Below are positions 23,135 through 31,797 of a stretch of DNA of 64,000 nt, piece by piece. Source of the DNA: a virus; IMG/VR virus record IMGVR_UViG_3300037189_015965, positions 47,186-111,185 of that record; one strand, written 5' to 3'. How positions within the stretch are numbered: position 1 is the stretch's first letter; each line of letters starts with the position of its first letter. Made by a program: the position numbers and the translations under genes. Under the pieces are notes generated by a model, which was given only the letters and a program-made list of their open reading frames with translations, did no database searches and was not told the origin of the DNA.

Positions 23135-23764
23135 ATGCATATTATTCATCGTGATGACCTATGGATACAAAACAAACTTGGTATCACGTTATCCAAAACT
23201 AATTATTGGGTAGCTGGTGGTGCCGCATTGTCATGGTTTCTTGGTCGTCCAACAAACAGTGACATTGACCTTTATTTCAAAAGTGAAATCAGATTTAATA
23301 TTTTTAAAAAAACATTAGAAGCAAAATTGCGTGGTGCAGATAAAACAATAAGTGAAATTAATGATTATCTTATACCACCACACGATTATCCACATACAAT
23401 ACATGAAACAAATAATGCCATATCTTATGATATAAATGATGGTATTACCATGAATCATCTTGGTAAACTTCAACTTATTCGTCGTAATTTTTATGATAAT
23501 CCACAGGAATGTATTGAGGACTTTGATATCAGCATTTGCCAAATTGCAACTGATGGTGACAAGATTTGGGTAGGTGAACACACTTTAGAAGATATTGAAC
23601 GGCGTCAGTTTAGATTTACCAAGAATATTGGTGTTAGTAGTGCAAGACGGTTCATAAAATATCATGCTTATGGTTTCCGTGCTGTTGATGAGGCATATGA
23701 TCAATTGTTTGCGGCAGATAATGTAAGTTGGGTTCGTGCAGTGGGACAGGACGATTATGCGTAA
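23135..23764 (+). CDS. Nucleotidyltransferase-fold protein
   Basis: A 209-residue protein with the Pol-beta-type nucleotidyltransferase signature: VAGGAALSWFLGRPTNSDID, i.e. GG followed by D43-x-D45, and a later acidic DFDISICQIA as the third carboxylate. Homologous small proteins occur in large DNA viruses and T4-like phages. It may transfer NMPs to protein, RNA or a small molecule; the target is unknown. The ATG at 23135 with GGAGTTTAGA is favoured over an upstream TTG. Confidence 0.83.
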   Translation: MHIIHRDDLWIQNKLGITLSKTNYWVAGGAALSWFLGRPTNSDIDLYFKSEIRFNIFKKTLEAKLRGADKTISEINDYLIPPHDYPHTIHETNNAISYDINDGITMNHLGKLQLIRRNFYDNPQECIEDFDISICQIATDGDKIWVGEHTLEDIERRQFRFTKNIGVSSARRFIKYHAYGFRAVDEAYDQLFAADNVSWVRAVGQDDYA

Positions 23765-24152
23765 TGAAGCTGCATTTTCTGTTTTAAGTGATGTTCCACA
23801 ACCTTTTTATCATGTCCCAAGCAAGACACATATTTGTTTTTGGATGGGTTTAGGTATGACACAAGCACAAGCCATGATGTTTATTGCCAATTACAAAGAA
23901 CTGGCTTTCATAAACAATAGCACTATGACAGCCGCTTTTAATGAATTTAGGCATGCTTATATTCTTGGAGCATTTGGTGAGGTAGATTGGCGTTATCGTT
24001 TAGATAATGGTCCAGTTCATCATTTTAATTGGTTAGCCAATAAAATTGCTACACAACTTGTAGAATATGATGCAAATAATCATTTTGTAAAACGTTTTAC
24101 TTTAGAAAAATGTTTACGTGTATTTCAGGATGAACAAATCTTAAATACCTGA
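23757..24152 (+). CDS. Hypothetical protein
   Basis: A 131-residue protein beginning MRNEAAFSVLSDVPQPFYHV after AGGACGATT. Aromatic-rich and mostly helical (GLGMTQAQAMMFIANYKELA, FNEFRHAYILGAFGEVDWRY). It overlaps the nucleotidyltransferase end by 8 nt and abuts the next gene with a 1-nt overlap. No family recognised. Confidence 0.75.
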   Translation: MRNEAAFSVLSDVPQPFYHVPSKTHICFWMGLGMTQAQAMMFIANYKELAFINNSTMTAAFNEFRHAYILGAFGEVDWRYRLDNGPVHHFNWLANKIATQLVEYDANNHFVKRFTLEKCLRVFQDEQILNT

Positions 24153-24403
24153 TGCTTGTTCATCGTTTTAGTATGGGTGATGTAGAAGATGCCCAAATAT
24201 ATGCCGCTGGTCCACTTATGGATTGGCAACGCAGTGAAAGTGGTCGTTGGGTAATGGAACATGCTATAAGAATACCAGAATGGCGAACTACCTATGACAC
24301 TTTATATCAGTGGGGAACAGCAGTAGAAGTTCATGCTGATTTAGAACCAGAAGATCAGGTTTATTTTTTGTTGCGTTGGGGTGATGAAATAGAAACACGC
24401 TAA
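24152..24403 (+). CDS. Small protein of the C-terminal RFG/RWG family
   Basis: An 83-residue protein ending LEPEDQVYFLLRWGDEIETR, the family tail with a short extension. The middle WVMEHAIRIPEWRTTYDTLY parallels NYQWVWENAIKDSVTFYTQY of the 22852 gene, so the two are clear paralogues. It is the last gene before the late structural block; its TAA stop sits inside the late-promoter-like GCTAAATA. Confidence 0.78.
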   Translation: MLVHRFSMGDVEDAQIYAAGPLMDWQRSESGRWVMEHAIRIPEWRTTYDTLYQWGTAVEVHADLEPEDQVYFLLRWGDEIETR

Positions 24404-24406
24404 ATA
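24399..24406 (+). promoter_or_regulatory. Late promoter motif GCTAAATA, 5 nt from the ATG
   Basis: Six of eight positions match TATAAATA, including all of the TAAATA core. Five bases separate it from the ATG of the neck-protein gene, and no ribosome-binding site is present. The same octamer is used at the tail sheath gene. Confidence 0.55.
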
Positions 24407-24411
24407 TTTGC

Positions 24412-25164
24412 ATGGCAACACTGCAAGAATTAAAAACAGAAGTATTTGATTATGTCCGTTATACCCTTGGTGATGGTATCATTGACATTGAACTTGATCC
24501 AATTCATTATGAAACTGCGTTAACTCAGGCTATTATTCGCTATCGCCAACGCAGTGCTAACAGTGTTGAAGAAAGTTATTCATTTTTAGAACTCATACAA
24601 GATACAAACACTTATACATTACCAAATGAAGTTATAAGTGTTCGTAATTGTTTTAAGCGTAATATTGGTGCAAACAGTGGCACAAGTAGCCAATATGAAC
24701 CATTTGAAGCAGGTTTCGTAAACTTTTATATGATACAAAGTGGTCGTGTTGGTGGTTTGGCAACATACTATCTTTATAGTGCTTTCTTAAAAGAAGCAGC
24801 AAAGATGTTTGGTGGTTTTTTAAATTATAAGTTTAATACGGTTACAAAAGAACTTACAATCATGCGCCGTCCACGTAGTGACAAAGAAACCATTTTGCTT
24901 TGGACAGAAAATTATAAACCAGATATTACATTATTAACTGATATCTATAGCAAACCATGGCTTCGTGAATATACTTTAGCAAAATGTATGATGATTTTGG
25001 GTGAAGCACGTAGTAAGTTTAGCACACTGCCTGGTCCACAGGGTGGCAGTAGTTTAAATGGAACCGACCTTCTCACACGTGGTCAAACCAAATTAGATGC
25101 ACTTGAACTTGAAATCACCAATAGTATGACTGGTGAAACACCAATGTGGTTTGTTATCGGATAA
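24412..25164 (+). CDS. Neck protein (gp13-type)
   Basis: A 250-residue protein with a strongly conserved T4-superfamily pattern: IDIELDPIHYETALTQAIIR, YRQRSANSVEESYSFLELIQ, TYTLPNEVISVRNCFKRNIG, GGLATYYLYS, ILLWTENYKPD and LGEARSKF, ending MWFVIG. In related phages this is annotated as the head-tail neck protein gp13, which helps close the filled head and join the tail. It opens the main late structural block. It has no ribosome-binding site; a late-promoter motif lies 5 nt before the ATG. Confidence 0.78.
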   Translation: MATLQELKTEVFDYVRYTLGDGIIDIELDPIHYETALTQAIIRYRQRSANSVEESYSFLELIQDTNTYTLPNEVISVRNCFKRNIGANSGTSSQYEPFEAGFVNFYMIQSGRVGGLATYYLYSAFLKEAAKMFGGFLNYKFNTVTKELTIMRRPRSDKETILLWTENYKPDITLLTDIYSKPWLREYTLAKCMMILGEARSKFSTLPGPQGGSSLNGTDLLTRGQTKLDALELEITNSMTGETPMWFVIG

Positions 25165-25167
25165 TAT

Positions 25168-25196
25168 TTGACAATAATATTATTTTTTGTTAAATT
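25168..25196 (+). promoter_or_regulatory. Sigma70-like promoter of the nucleotide kinase gene
   Basis: A consensus TTGACA (25168-25173), 17-bp spacer and TAAATT (25191-25196). The predicted start is at or next to the ATG at 25203, and no ribosome-binding site is visible. It implants an early unit inside the late block. Confidence 0.65.
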
Positions 25197-25202
25197 ATTA
25201 AC

Positions 25203-25808
25203 ATGAAGATAATTGGGGTATGCGGTCTTATCGGTGGTGGCAAAGGAACCGTTGCGGATATTCTTGTAGGCAATCACAATTTTGAAAAAGTAAGTTTTGC
25301 TGACAGTCTTAAAGACGTTGTAGCAACTGTATTTGGATGGCCTCGGCATTTACTTGAAGGTGACACAAAAGAAAGCCGTGATTGGCGTGAAACCGTAGAT
25401 GAATGGTGGTCAGCACGACTTGGTATAGAAAATATTACACCACGTTGGGCATTACAATATTGGGGAACAGAAGTTTGCCGCCAAGGTTTTCATACAGACA
25501 TTTGGATTGCAAGTCTTGAAAAAAAACTTTCAGGTGCTAAAAATAGTAATGCACAATATAATAATGTTGTTATTCCAGATACTCGTTTCCCAAATGAAAT
25601 AAATATGATCCGCAAACTTGGCGGTGAAGTATGGGGTGTTCGTCGTGGTGAAGACCCTGATTGGATGATTAAACTTGTACAATATGGCGAACAACCAAAT
25701 GATATTCATCCAAGTGAATGGTCATGGGTCAAAGAAAATCTTGACCAACTTATTAATAATGACGGCACAATTGCTGAATTGGAAGAAAAAGTCAAGAGTT
25801 TGCTATAA
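25203..25808 (+). CDS. Deoxynucleoside monophosphate kinase (T4 gp1-type)
   Basis: A 201-residue P-loop kinase. GLIGGGKGT (residues 8-16) is the Walker A loop. SFADSLKDVVATVFGW, GDTKESRDWRETVDEWW, ALQYWGTEVCRQGFHTDIW and VVIPDTRFPNEINMIRKLGG match the phage dNMP kinase family (T4 gene 1), which phosphorylates dNMPs for DNA synthesis. It sits between neck and sheath genes but has its own early-type promoter. This explains why read-through into the sheath gene would need to be silenced (see the hairpin at 25845). Confidence 0.93.
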   Translation: MKIIGVCGLIGGGKGTVADILVGNHNFEKVSFADSLKDVVATVFGWPRHLLEGDTKESRDWRETVDEWWSARLGIENITPRWALQYWGTEVCRQGFHTDIWIASLEKKLSGAKNSNAQYNNVVIPDTRFPNEINMIRKLGGEVWGVRRGEDPDWMIKLVQYGEQPNDIHPSEWSWVKENLDQLINNDGTIAELEEKVKSLL

Positions 25809-25844
25809 TGTCCGTATATAACTCCTGAAATGGAGGTTCTTTTA

Positions 25845-25886
25845 GGTCTATCCGCTAAATATTAACAACACCTATAAGGATAGACC
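25845..25886 (+). promoter_or_regulatory. SD-sequestering hairpin enclosing the late promoter of the sheath gene
   Basis: GGTCTATCC (25845-25853) and GGATAGACC (25878-25886) are perfect 9-bp inverted repeats. The right arm contains the ribosome-binding site AAGGAT of the sheath gene. The 24-nt loop begins with the late-promoter-like GCTAAATA (25854-25861), from which transcripts would start near 25867. Those transcripts lack the left arm and leave the ribosome-binding site free, while read-through transcripts from the kinase promoter fold and block it. Confidence 0.75.
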
Positions 25887-25888
25887 AA

Positions 25889-28800
25889 ATGGCAACTTTA
25901 ACATCTCCTGGCGTATCAGTAACAGTAATTGATCAAAGCAATTACGCTCCTACTGGTCCTGGCACAGTACCTTTCGTTCTTCTTGCTACTGCTACAGACA
26001 AAACAAGCACTGCTGGCGGTATTGCAAGTTATACAACTGAATCAACAGTTAATACATTACAACTTCTTACAAGTCAAAAAGACCTTCTTACAAACTACGG
26101 ACTACCGATTTTCCCAACAGATGCAAGTGGAAATCGTTTATTTGGTAGCGAGACCGCAGAATACGGTCTTATGGCTGCACACAGCACACTTGGTGTTACT
26201 AATCAAGTTTATGTTCTTCGTGCAAATGTTGACCTTGCACAGTTAACTGGCAGTAGTTCACGTCCATATGCAAATCCAGATGGTGGAACACAATGGATGG
26301 ATACCGCAACTACAAGTTATGGCGTATTTGAATGGGATTATACAAGTGAAACATTCACACAAACAAGCCCAACTGTAATTACAGATTCAACACAGTTAAC
26401 TGGTGGTGTTCCTTATAGTAATATTGGCACAGTTGGAAGTTATGCAATCAATGCAACTGATGTTAAGAATCCAATATATCGCAAGGCTTATGATAATTCT
26501 TGGAACCTAATTGGTAGTAATGCATGGGCAATCAAGACACCAACACTTATTGGTAATGCACAGGCAAGTGCGTTAACTCTTGCAACAGCACTTGTAATAA
26601 ATGGTAATACATTTACAATAGCAAACACAAGTGCGTCAAATCTTGCCGCAACTATTAATAGTGCTGGTTTGTCTGGTATTAATGCACAAGTTGTTAATGG
26701 TTACTTTAATTTGTTTGCAAACGCAAGTGCAAAGAGTGGTGGTGCTAATGCTGCAGCTGACGGTAAAATTACTATTAGTAATAGCAGTGGTAACCCACTT
26801 AATGCTCTTGGCTTAACACCAGGTACATACTGGAGTCCTGCACTTAGTTATGGTGCACACTACAGTGTTCCTGCATGGAAATCAACTGATGCGCAACCAC
26901 ATCCAACAGGTAGTATTTGGATGAAAACTACCGCTGTAAACGGTGGTGCAAACTTTAAGATTTATCGTTATAACAGTGCTACTATGGCGTTTGACACTAT
27001 ACCTGCACCAGTTTATGCAGATCGTAAAACTGCACTTTATAATCTTGATCCAACACTTGGTGGTTTAGGTATTGCAGCAGATACGCTATTTGTTGAATAT
27101 GATGTTCTTGGTACAAACACAGGCACATATAAACTATTACAATGGAATGGTGGTGGAACTGCTACTGTTGTTACTGGTAGTGTTGCAAATCCAACATTTA
27201 GTGCTGGTAATAGCTTTACTATAAGAACAACAAGTCCTGGTAGTAGCAGCTGGAGTAGCGCATATACAATTACATTGAGTAGCACAAGTGCGGCAAGTTT
27301 TGTAAGTGATGTGCTTGCGGCTAATGTTCCATATCTTACTGCATCATTAAGTGCAACTAATTACATTTCAATTAGTCATACAAATGGTGGTGATATTGAA
27401 TTTCACAACGTAAGTGGAACTCCAATTACTGCTGCTGGTATTACAACAAGTCTTGATAACGTATTTGATGATGAAAGTGATGGTTATCTTATTGGTAGTA
27501 ATTGGTATCCTGCAAGTAATCTTTACCAACAAGCTACACAACCAGTTGTAGCACCTGATGACGGCACTTATTGGTATGCTTCAACTCCACTTGAAGTTGA
27601 CATTATGATTAGTAATGGCACTGATTGGAGAGGTTATCAAAACGTAAGTAGTGATGCACGTGGATATAATCTTGCAAATACAGATCCACTTGGTCCAATT
27701 ATTAGTGCAAGTCAACCTACAAAACAAACTGACAATTCAAGTCTTGTTTATGGTGACCTATGGGTAGATACAAGTGATCTTGAAAACTATCCAAAGATTT
27801 ATCGTTGGCAGAGTGTAAGCGGCACCGCACAGTGGGTTCAAATTGATAACACTGATAATACAACTGAAAATGGTATCTTGTTTGCTGATGCACGTTGGGA
27901 TACTTCCGGCACAGTAGATCCTGCTCTTGATGCAAAGCCAACAATTGTAAGTCTATTGACAAGCAATTATCTTGATTTAGATGCACCAAATCCACAACTA
28001 TATCCACGTGGTATGTTGCTATTCAATACTCGTCGTAGCACTTATAATGTAAAACAATACAAGGCTAACAAGTTTACAAGTGCAAACTATCCATTAGGAA
28101 CTATTCCTGCTGTTGCTGCTACTTGGCAAAGTGTAAGTGGTAGCAATACTGCTGGTGTTCCTTACATGGGTCGTAAGGCAGTTCGCAATGTTGTTGTAAA
28201 TGCACTTAAGACAGCAGTTGATAATAATACAACAATACGTGAAGATCAAACTAACTTTAATCTTCTTGTATGTCCAGGATATCCAGAATTGACGACAAAT
28301 CTAATTTCACTTAATAATGATCGTCGTAACACTGGATTTATCATTGCTGACACACCAATGGGTCTTACTGCTGATACTACAAGTGTAAGCAACTATGTTA
28401 CTAACACAAGTGGTGTTGCAAGCACTGGTGAAGATGGTCTTGCTACGAGTGATAGTTATACTGCTGTGTTCTATCCAGGTGCAGGTTATACAAATGCACT
28501 TGATGGCAATGGTCAGATTGTTGTTCCTATTACACATGCAATCCTACGTATGATTATTAAGAGCGATCAAGCAAGTGCTCCATGGTTTGCACCAGCAGGT
28601 TCATTGCGTGGTAAAATTGACAATGTAATCAAGATTGGTTATGTTGACCGTGTAACTGGTAAGTTCTATAGTATTGGAACTAACCAAGGTCTACGTGATT
28701 TACTATATAGCAATAACGTAAATCCAGTTGCAGTGTTCCCAACAGAAGGTATTCTTAACTATGGTAACCATACTCGTCAGGCAACTGCTACTGCTCTTGA

Positions 28801-29170
28801 CCGTATCAACGTTGCACGTCTAATCAACTATCTACGTTACAACCTTGAACGTATTGCTAAACCATTGGTATTTGAGCCAAACGACACTGTAACACGTAAT
28901 ACTGCTACAAACGCTGTATCAGCATTGCTAAACGATGTTAAAACTCAACGTGGTGTGTATGATTATCTTGTAGTTTGTGATACTACAAACAATACACCAT
29001 CTACTATTGATCAAAATGAATTGCATATTGATATCGCAATTGAACCAACAAAGGCTGTAGAGTTCATTTATATCCCTGTTCGTATCTTGAACACTGGTGC
29101 AATTGCTGGCACAAATGCAAACCAAGGTGGATTAAGTAATATTACTCCAAGTTTAACTTTGGGTGTATAA
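25889..29170 (+). CDS. gp18: Tail sheath protein (gp18-type), enlarged
   Basis: A 1093-residue contractile tail sheath protein, against 659 in T4. The N-terminus (MATLTSPGVSVTVIDQSNYA) and the C-terminal domain (GRKAVRNVVVNALKTAVDNN, APWFAPAGSLRGKIDNVIKI, GIRDLLYSNNVNPVAVFPTE-type blocks, FEPNDTVTRNTATNAVSALL) are typical. The extra length is in the middle: residues about 215-330 resemble the flagellin/hook IN motif (ALVINGNTFTIANTSASNLA). Further beta domains lie at about 335-600. Such inserts project from the contracted core and may bind host surface or stabilise the sheath. Translation is probably controlled by the 25845-25886 hairpin; a terminator follows. Confidence 0.96.
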   Translation: MATLTSPGVSVTVIDQSNYAPTGPGTVPFVLLATATDKTSTAGGIASYTTESTVNTLQLLTSQKDLLTNYGLPIFPTDASGNRLFGSETAEYGLMAAHSTLGVTNQVYVLRANVDLAQLTGSSSRPYANPDGGTQWMDTATTSYGVFEWDYTSETFTQTSPTVITDSTQLTGGVPYSNIGTVGSYAINATDVKNPIYRKAYDNSWNLIGSNAWAIKTPTLIGNAQASALTLATALVINGNTFTIANTSASNLAATINSAGLSGINAQVVNGYFNLFANASAKSGGANAAADGKITISNSSGNPLNALGLTPGTYWSPALSYGAHYSVPAWKSTDAQPHPTGSIWMKTTAVNGGANFKIYRYNSATMAFDTIPAPVYADRKTALYNLDPTLGGLGIAADTLFVEYDVLGTNTGTYKLLQWNGGGTATVVTGSVANPTFSAGNSFTIRTTSPGSSSWSSAYTITLSSTSAASFVSDVLAANVPYLTASLSATNYISISHTNGGDIEFHNVSGTPITAAGITTSLDNVFDDESDGYLIGSNWYPASNLYQQATQPVVAPDDGTYWYASTPLEVDIMISNGTDWRGYQNVSSDARGYNLANTDPLGPIISASQPTKQTDNSSLVYGDLWVDTSDLENYPKIYRWQSVSGTAQWVQIDNTDNTTENGILFADARWDTSGTVDPALDAKPTIVSLLTSNYLDLDAPNPQLYPRGMLLFNTRRSTYNVKQYKANKFTSANYPLGTIPAVAATWQSVSGSNTAGVPYMGRKAVRNVVVNALKTAVDNNTTIREDQTNFNLLVCPGYPELTTNLISLNNDRRNTGFIIADTPMGLTADTTSVSNYVTNTSGVASTGEDGLATSDSYTAVFYPGAGYTNALDGNGQIVVPITHAILRMIIKSDQASAPWFAPAGSLRGKIDNVIKIGYVDRVTGKFYSIGTNQGLRDLLYSNNVNPVAVFPTEGILNYGNHTRQATATALDRINVARLINYLRYNLERIAKPLVFEPNDTVTRNTATNAVSALLNDVKTQRGVYDYLVVCDTTNNTPSTIDQNELHIDIAIEPTKAVEFIYIPVRILNTGAIAGTNANQGGLSNITPSLTLGV

Positions 29171-29198
29171 TATTATACACTAAAATAAAAAATAGAAG

Positions 29199-29225
29199 AA
29201 GCCGCCTTTATAGGCGGCTTTTTTG
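29199..29225 (+). terminator. Terminator between sheath and tube genes
   Basis: AAGCCGCC, a TTTATA loop and GGCGGCTT, then TTTTGTTTT. It limits read-through from sheath into the tube gene, which has its own late promoter. Confidence 0.9.
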
Positions 29226-29241
29226 TTTTATACCCCCCTTA

Positions 29242-29271
29242 AAAAGTATTCTAATTGTTATAAATACTTTT
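29242..29271 (+). promoter_or_regulatory. Late promoter TATAAATA with overlapping 9-bp inverted repeat (tube gene)
   Basis: TATAAATA (29259-29266) is an exact T4 late octamer. AAAAGTATT (29242-29250) and AATACTTTT (29263-29271) are perfect inverted repeats, the right arm running through the octamer. In read-through RNA the stem could extend to pair CC (29237-29238) with GG of the AGGAGA ribosome-binding site. Late transcripts starting near 29272 would lack both arms. Confidence 0.65.
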
Positions 29272-29285
29272 AATAGGAGATACAG

Positions 29286-29909
29286 ATGGCAGTTGCATCA
29301 TTACTCAACATGACGGTTCCTGTTGCTAGTAATAGTGACCAGAGTGCGGGCAATCAAGGCTTATTAATGCCTTTGCTAAAATACCGCTTTAGAGTTACAT
29401 TCTTGAATTTTGGCGTCACAAACCCAACTACAGAACTTACAAAACAGGTTATGGATTTTACACGTCCAAACGTAAACTTTAACCAAATTGAAATTCCAGT
29501 CTATAACAGCAGAATGTACCTACAGGGTCGTCCAGAGTGGCAACAGGTTACTGTTAACCTTCGTGATGATGCCAATGGCAGCGTGCGTGTTCTTGTTGGT
29601 GAGCAAATCCAAAAGCAATTTGACTTTGCTGAACAAGCAAGTGCAGTTAGTGGTATTGATTATAAGTTTACTACACAATTTGAAGCACTTGATGGTGGCA
29701 ATGGTCAAAACGGTCCAACTACACTTGAAACTTGGCAATTGTATGGTTGCTTCTTGGCAGAAGTAAATTACAACAACTTTGATTATAATAGCAATGATCC
29801 AGCAACTATTACATTGACCATTCGTTATGATAATGCATTACAAATTCCAACAAGTAATGGAGTTGGTAAACCAGTAACAAGAACCAGTGGGGCCAGTATT
29901 TCTGGCTAA
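29286..29909 (+). CDS. gp19: Tail tube protein (gp19-type)
   Basis: A 207-residue protein, somewhat longer than T4 gp19 (163 aa). The blocks LLKYRFRVTFLNFGV, VMDFTRPNVNFNQIEIPVYN, SRMYLQGRPEWQQVTVNLRD and TLETWQLYGCFLAEVNYNNF are characteristic of the T4 tail tube fold. Subunits stack as hexamers forming the DNA channel inside the sheath. A TAGGAGATACAG ribosome-binding site and an exact late promoter precede it. Confidence 0.95.
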   Translation: MAVASLLNMTVPVASNSDQSAGNQGLLMPLLKYRFRVTFLNFGVTNPTTELTKQVMDFTRPNVNFNQIEIPVYNSRMYLQGRPEWQQVTVNLRDDANGSVRVLVGEQIQKQFDFAEQASAVSGIDYKFTTQFEALDGGNGQNGPTTLETWQLYGCFLAEVNYNNFDYNSNDPATITLTIRYDNALQIPTSNGVGKPVTRTSGASISG

Positions 29910-29920
29910 GGATTTAGCCA

Positions 29921-31432
29921 ATGGCTAGTTTATGGGGTTTTTTGAATAGTTTATTGGGCGGCGGTGATGTTCATGATTATGCACACGCCGCTCAAATTTT
30001 TAGAACTAGTAATTTTAGTCGTAGTCCAAAATATAAATTTCTTTTTTATGTAAATTTTATTTTAGGTCAAGGCGTACCACGTTATGTTTCAACACGTGAA
30101 ATTGGTTATCTTGTAAAAAGCATTGACTTACCAAAATTTACTATGGATGTTAAGGACTTAAACCAATATAATAAACATACCTATATTCAAGATCGTATAA
30201 AATACGAACCAGTAACTATAAAATTTCATGATGATAATCAAAATGGTTTACGTGAATTATGGCAAGATTATTACAATTATTATTATGCTGATGGACTTTA
30301 TAGTCTGAATGATTATAATTATGATGATCGTTATCAACAACGACTTCACAGTGCTTGGGGTTTAGATAATGGTAGTTTGACACCATTTTTTAGTGCAATT
30401 GAAATATATAGTATGCAAAGTGGTCAGGCAAATAAGATAACTCTTATGAGTCCTGTTATTACAAGTTTCCAACATGATACACATGATTATTCTGATAGCA
30501 CTAATCTCATGGAAGCAACCATGCAAGTTCGTTACAATGGTGTGACTTATGAAGGTGGTTATGTTAAAGATATGCCAGGATTTAATGAGACTGCTTATTA
30601 TGATGATAGATTAAGTCCGTTAAGTGGCGCTTTAGGTAGAAATAATTTTATTAATCCAGTTACTGGACAACTTAACCAACAAGGTAGCCAGTTTGTAAAT
30701 CGTGGACAGTATTATCAACAAGAACAAGGTTCTTTCGGTTTTGTTGACCAAGGTGCATATTACAATCCGACTGCAAATCAAGGTTTCAGTCCAGAAGAAA
30801 TTAATGCTATTATTCAAAATAATGATTTAAATCAAACTAATGCCAGTACAGAATTTCCACTAGCAGATACAAATATACGACCTATTGCGTCAGCAGTACC
30901 ATTGCCACCACCTAGACCAAGTGATTTAGATACAAATACACAAAGTATAGATACATCACGTAGTTTTGTTCCAACAAATCCATTTCAAACGGATAGTTGG
31001 CAAACTACTTTATGGAACCAAGGTTATAGTGCTCAACAAGTAAATGATGCATCTAATTTTATTGCGACTGTTCCTACGGCAACATTGGCAAGCTATGGTG
31101 GTTTTAGCAACACAGAAACTGCAAAAGCAGTAATAGCACAACAATATATTGATGATCCAAATAGCGTTGCAAGTATTGGTGCTGTAGATTATGGTCAGCC
31201 TAATTATGTTCAAAGCAGTATTAGTTTTGCAGACCCTACAAGTCCACCAAACGCTGTGTATAATAGTGACGACTGGATTCAAACATTAAAAAATCAAGGT
31301 TATACTGACAGTGATATTACTTTAGCAAGCAGTCATATTAATAAATTAAATGTGCCACCTGGATTTAATTTAGTTCCACTTGCAAAAAACTATATTCAAA
31401 ATAACAAAATAACTTCAAGTTCAAACCAATAA
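29921..31432 (+). CDS. Tube-fold baseplate/tail tube-associated protein (gp54/gp48-type)
   Basis: A 503-residue protein. Residues 20-225 have the tail tube fold (YKFLFYVNFILGQGVPRYVS, LVKSIDLPKFTMDVKDLNQY, YEPVTIKFHDDNQNGLRELW, FFSAIEIYSMQSGQANKITL), as in T4 gp54/gp48, which initiate the tube on the baseplate. The C-terminal half is low-complexity with Pro/Gln/Asn and two related modules (WQTTLWNQGYSAQQVNDASN; WIQTLKNQGYTDSDITLASS) that may contact other tail parts. It follows the tube gene by 11 nt. Confidence 0.85.
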   Translation: MASLWGFLNSLLGGGDVHDYAHAAQIFRTSNFSRSPKYKFLFYVNFILGQGVPRYVSTREIGYLVKSIDLPKFTMDVKDLNQYNKHTYIQDRIKYEPVTIKFHDDNQNGLRELWQDYYNYYYADGLYSLNDYNYDDRYQQRLHSAWGLDNGSLTPFFSAIEIYSMQSGQANKITLMSPVITSFQHDTHDYSDSTNLMEATMQVRYNGVTYEGGYVKDMPGFNETAYYDDRLSPLSGALGRNNFINPVTGQLNQQGSQFVNRGQYYQQEQGSFGFVDQGAYYNPTANQGFSPEEINAIIQNNDLNQTNASTEFPLADTNIRPIASAVPLPPPRPSDLDTNTQSIDTSRSFVPTNPFQTDSWQTTLWNQGYSAQQVNDASNFIATVPTATLASYGGFSNTETAKAVIAQQYIDDPNSVASIGAVDYGQPNYVQSSISFADPTSPPNAVYNSDDWIQTLKNQGYTDSDITLASSHINKLNVPPGFNLVPLAKNYIQNNKITSSSNQ

Positions 31433-31435
31433 ATA
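31428..31435 (+). promoter_or_regulatory. Late promoter motif AATAAATA, 5 nt from the ATG
   Basis: Seven of eight positions match TATAAATA. It overlaps the stop codon of the tube-fold gene and leaves only ATTTT before the next ATG, with no ribosome-binding site. Confidence 0.6.
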
Positions 31436-31440
31436 ATTTT

Positions 31441-31797
31441 ATGGCAAATATACCTAATAATCAGCAAACTGATACCCAAATATTTTTTAATGGCTATTTT
31501 AGCCAACCTATTCAAATAAGTGAAGCACTATGGTGTCAAGTATTCGGATATTTTTATGAATTAACCCAAAGTGTTGATGCCGCAAGTTCACTGGCGCAAA
31601 GCGTTATTACACTAAGTTATAATAATAAGTTAGAACCACTTGATATTATTAAACAATTTCAAACAAATCCTACGAGTAATAATACTAAAAATCTACTAAT
31701 TAGCTTTTTTAACAATGCAAAAGGCGCAACAAGTAAACTTGGTTTTAATAAAAATACAACAATAGCACCAAGCGTAGCAAGAAATATTATACCATGA
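31441..31797 (+). CDS. Putative virion protein, leaderless late gene
   Basis: A 118-residue mostly helical protein (ALWCQVFGYFYELTQSVDAA, LDIIKQFQTNPTSNN, NLLISFFNNAKGATSKLG) ending VARNIIP. Related aquatic T4-like phages have a protein of this pattern next to gp4. The stop overlaps the gp4-type gene (ATGA), so they are coupled. The exact role is unknown. Confidence 0.78.
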   Translation: MANIPNNQQTDTQIFFNGYFSQPIQISEALWCQVFGYFYELTQSVDAASSLAQSVITLSYNNKLEPLDIIKQFQTNPTSNNTKNLLISFFNNAKGATSKLGFNKNTTIAPSVARNIIP

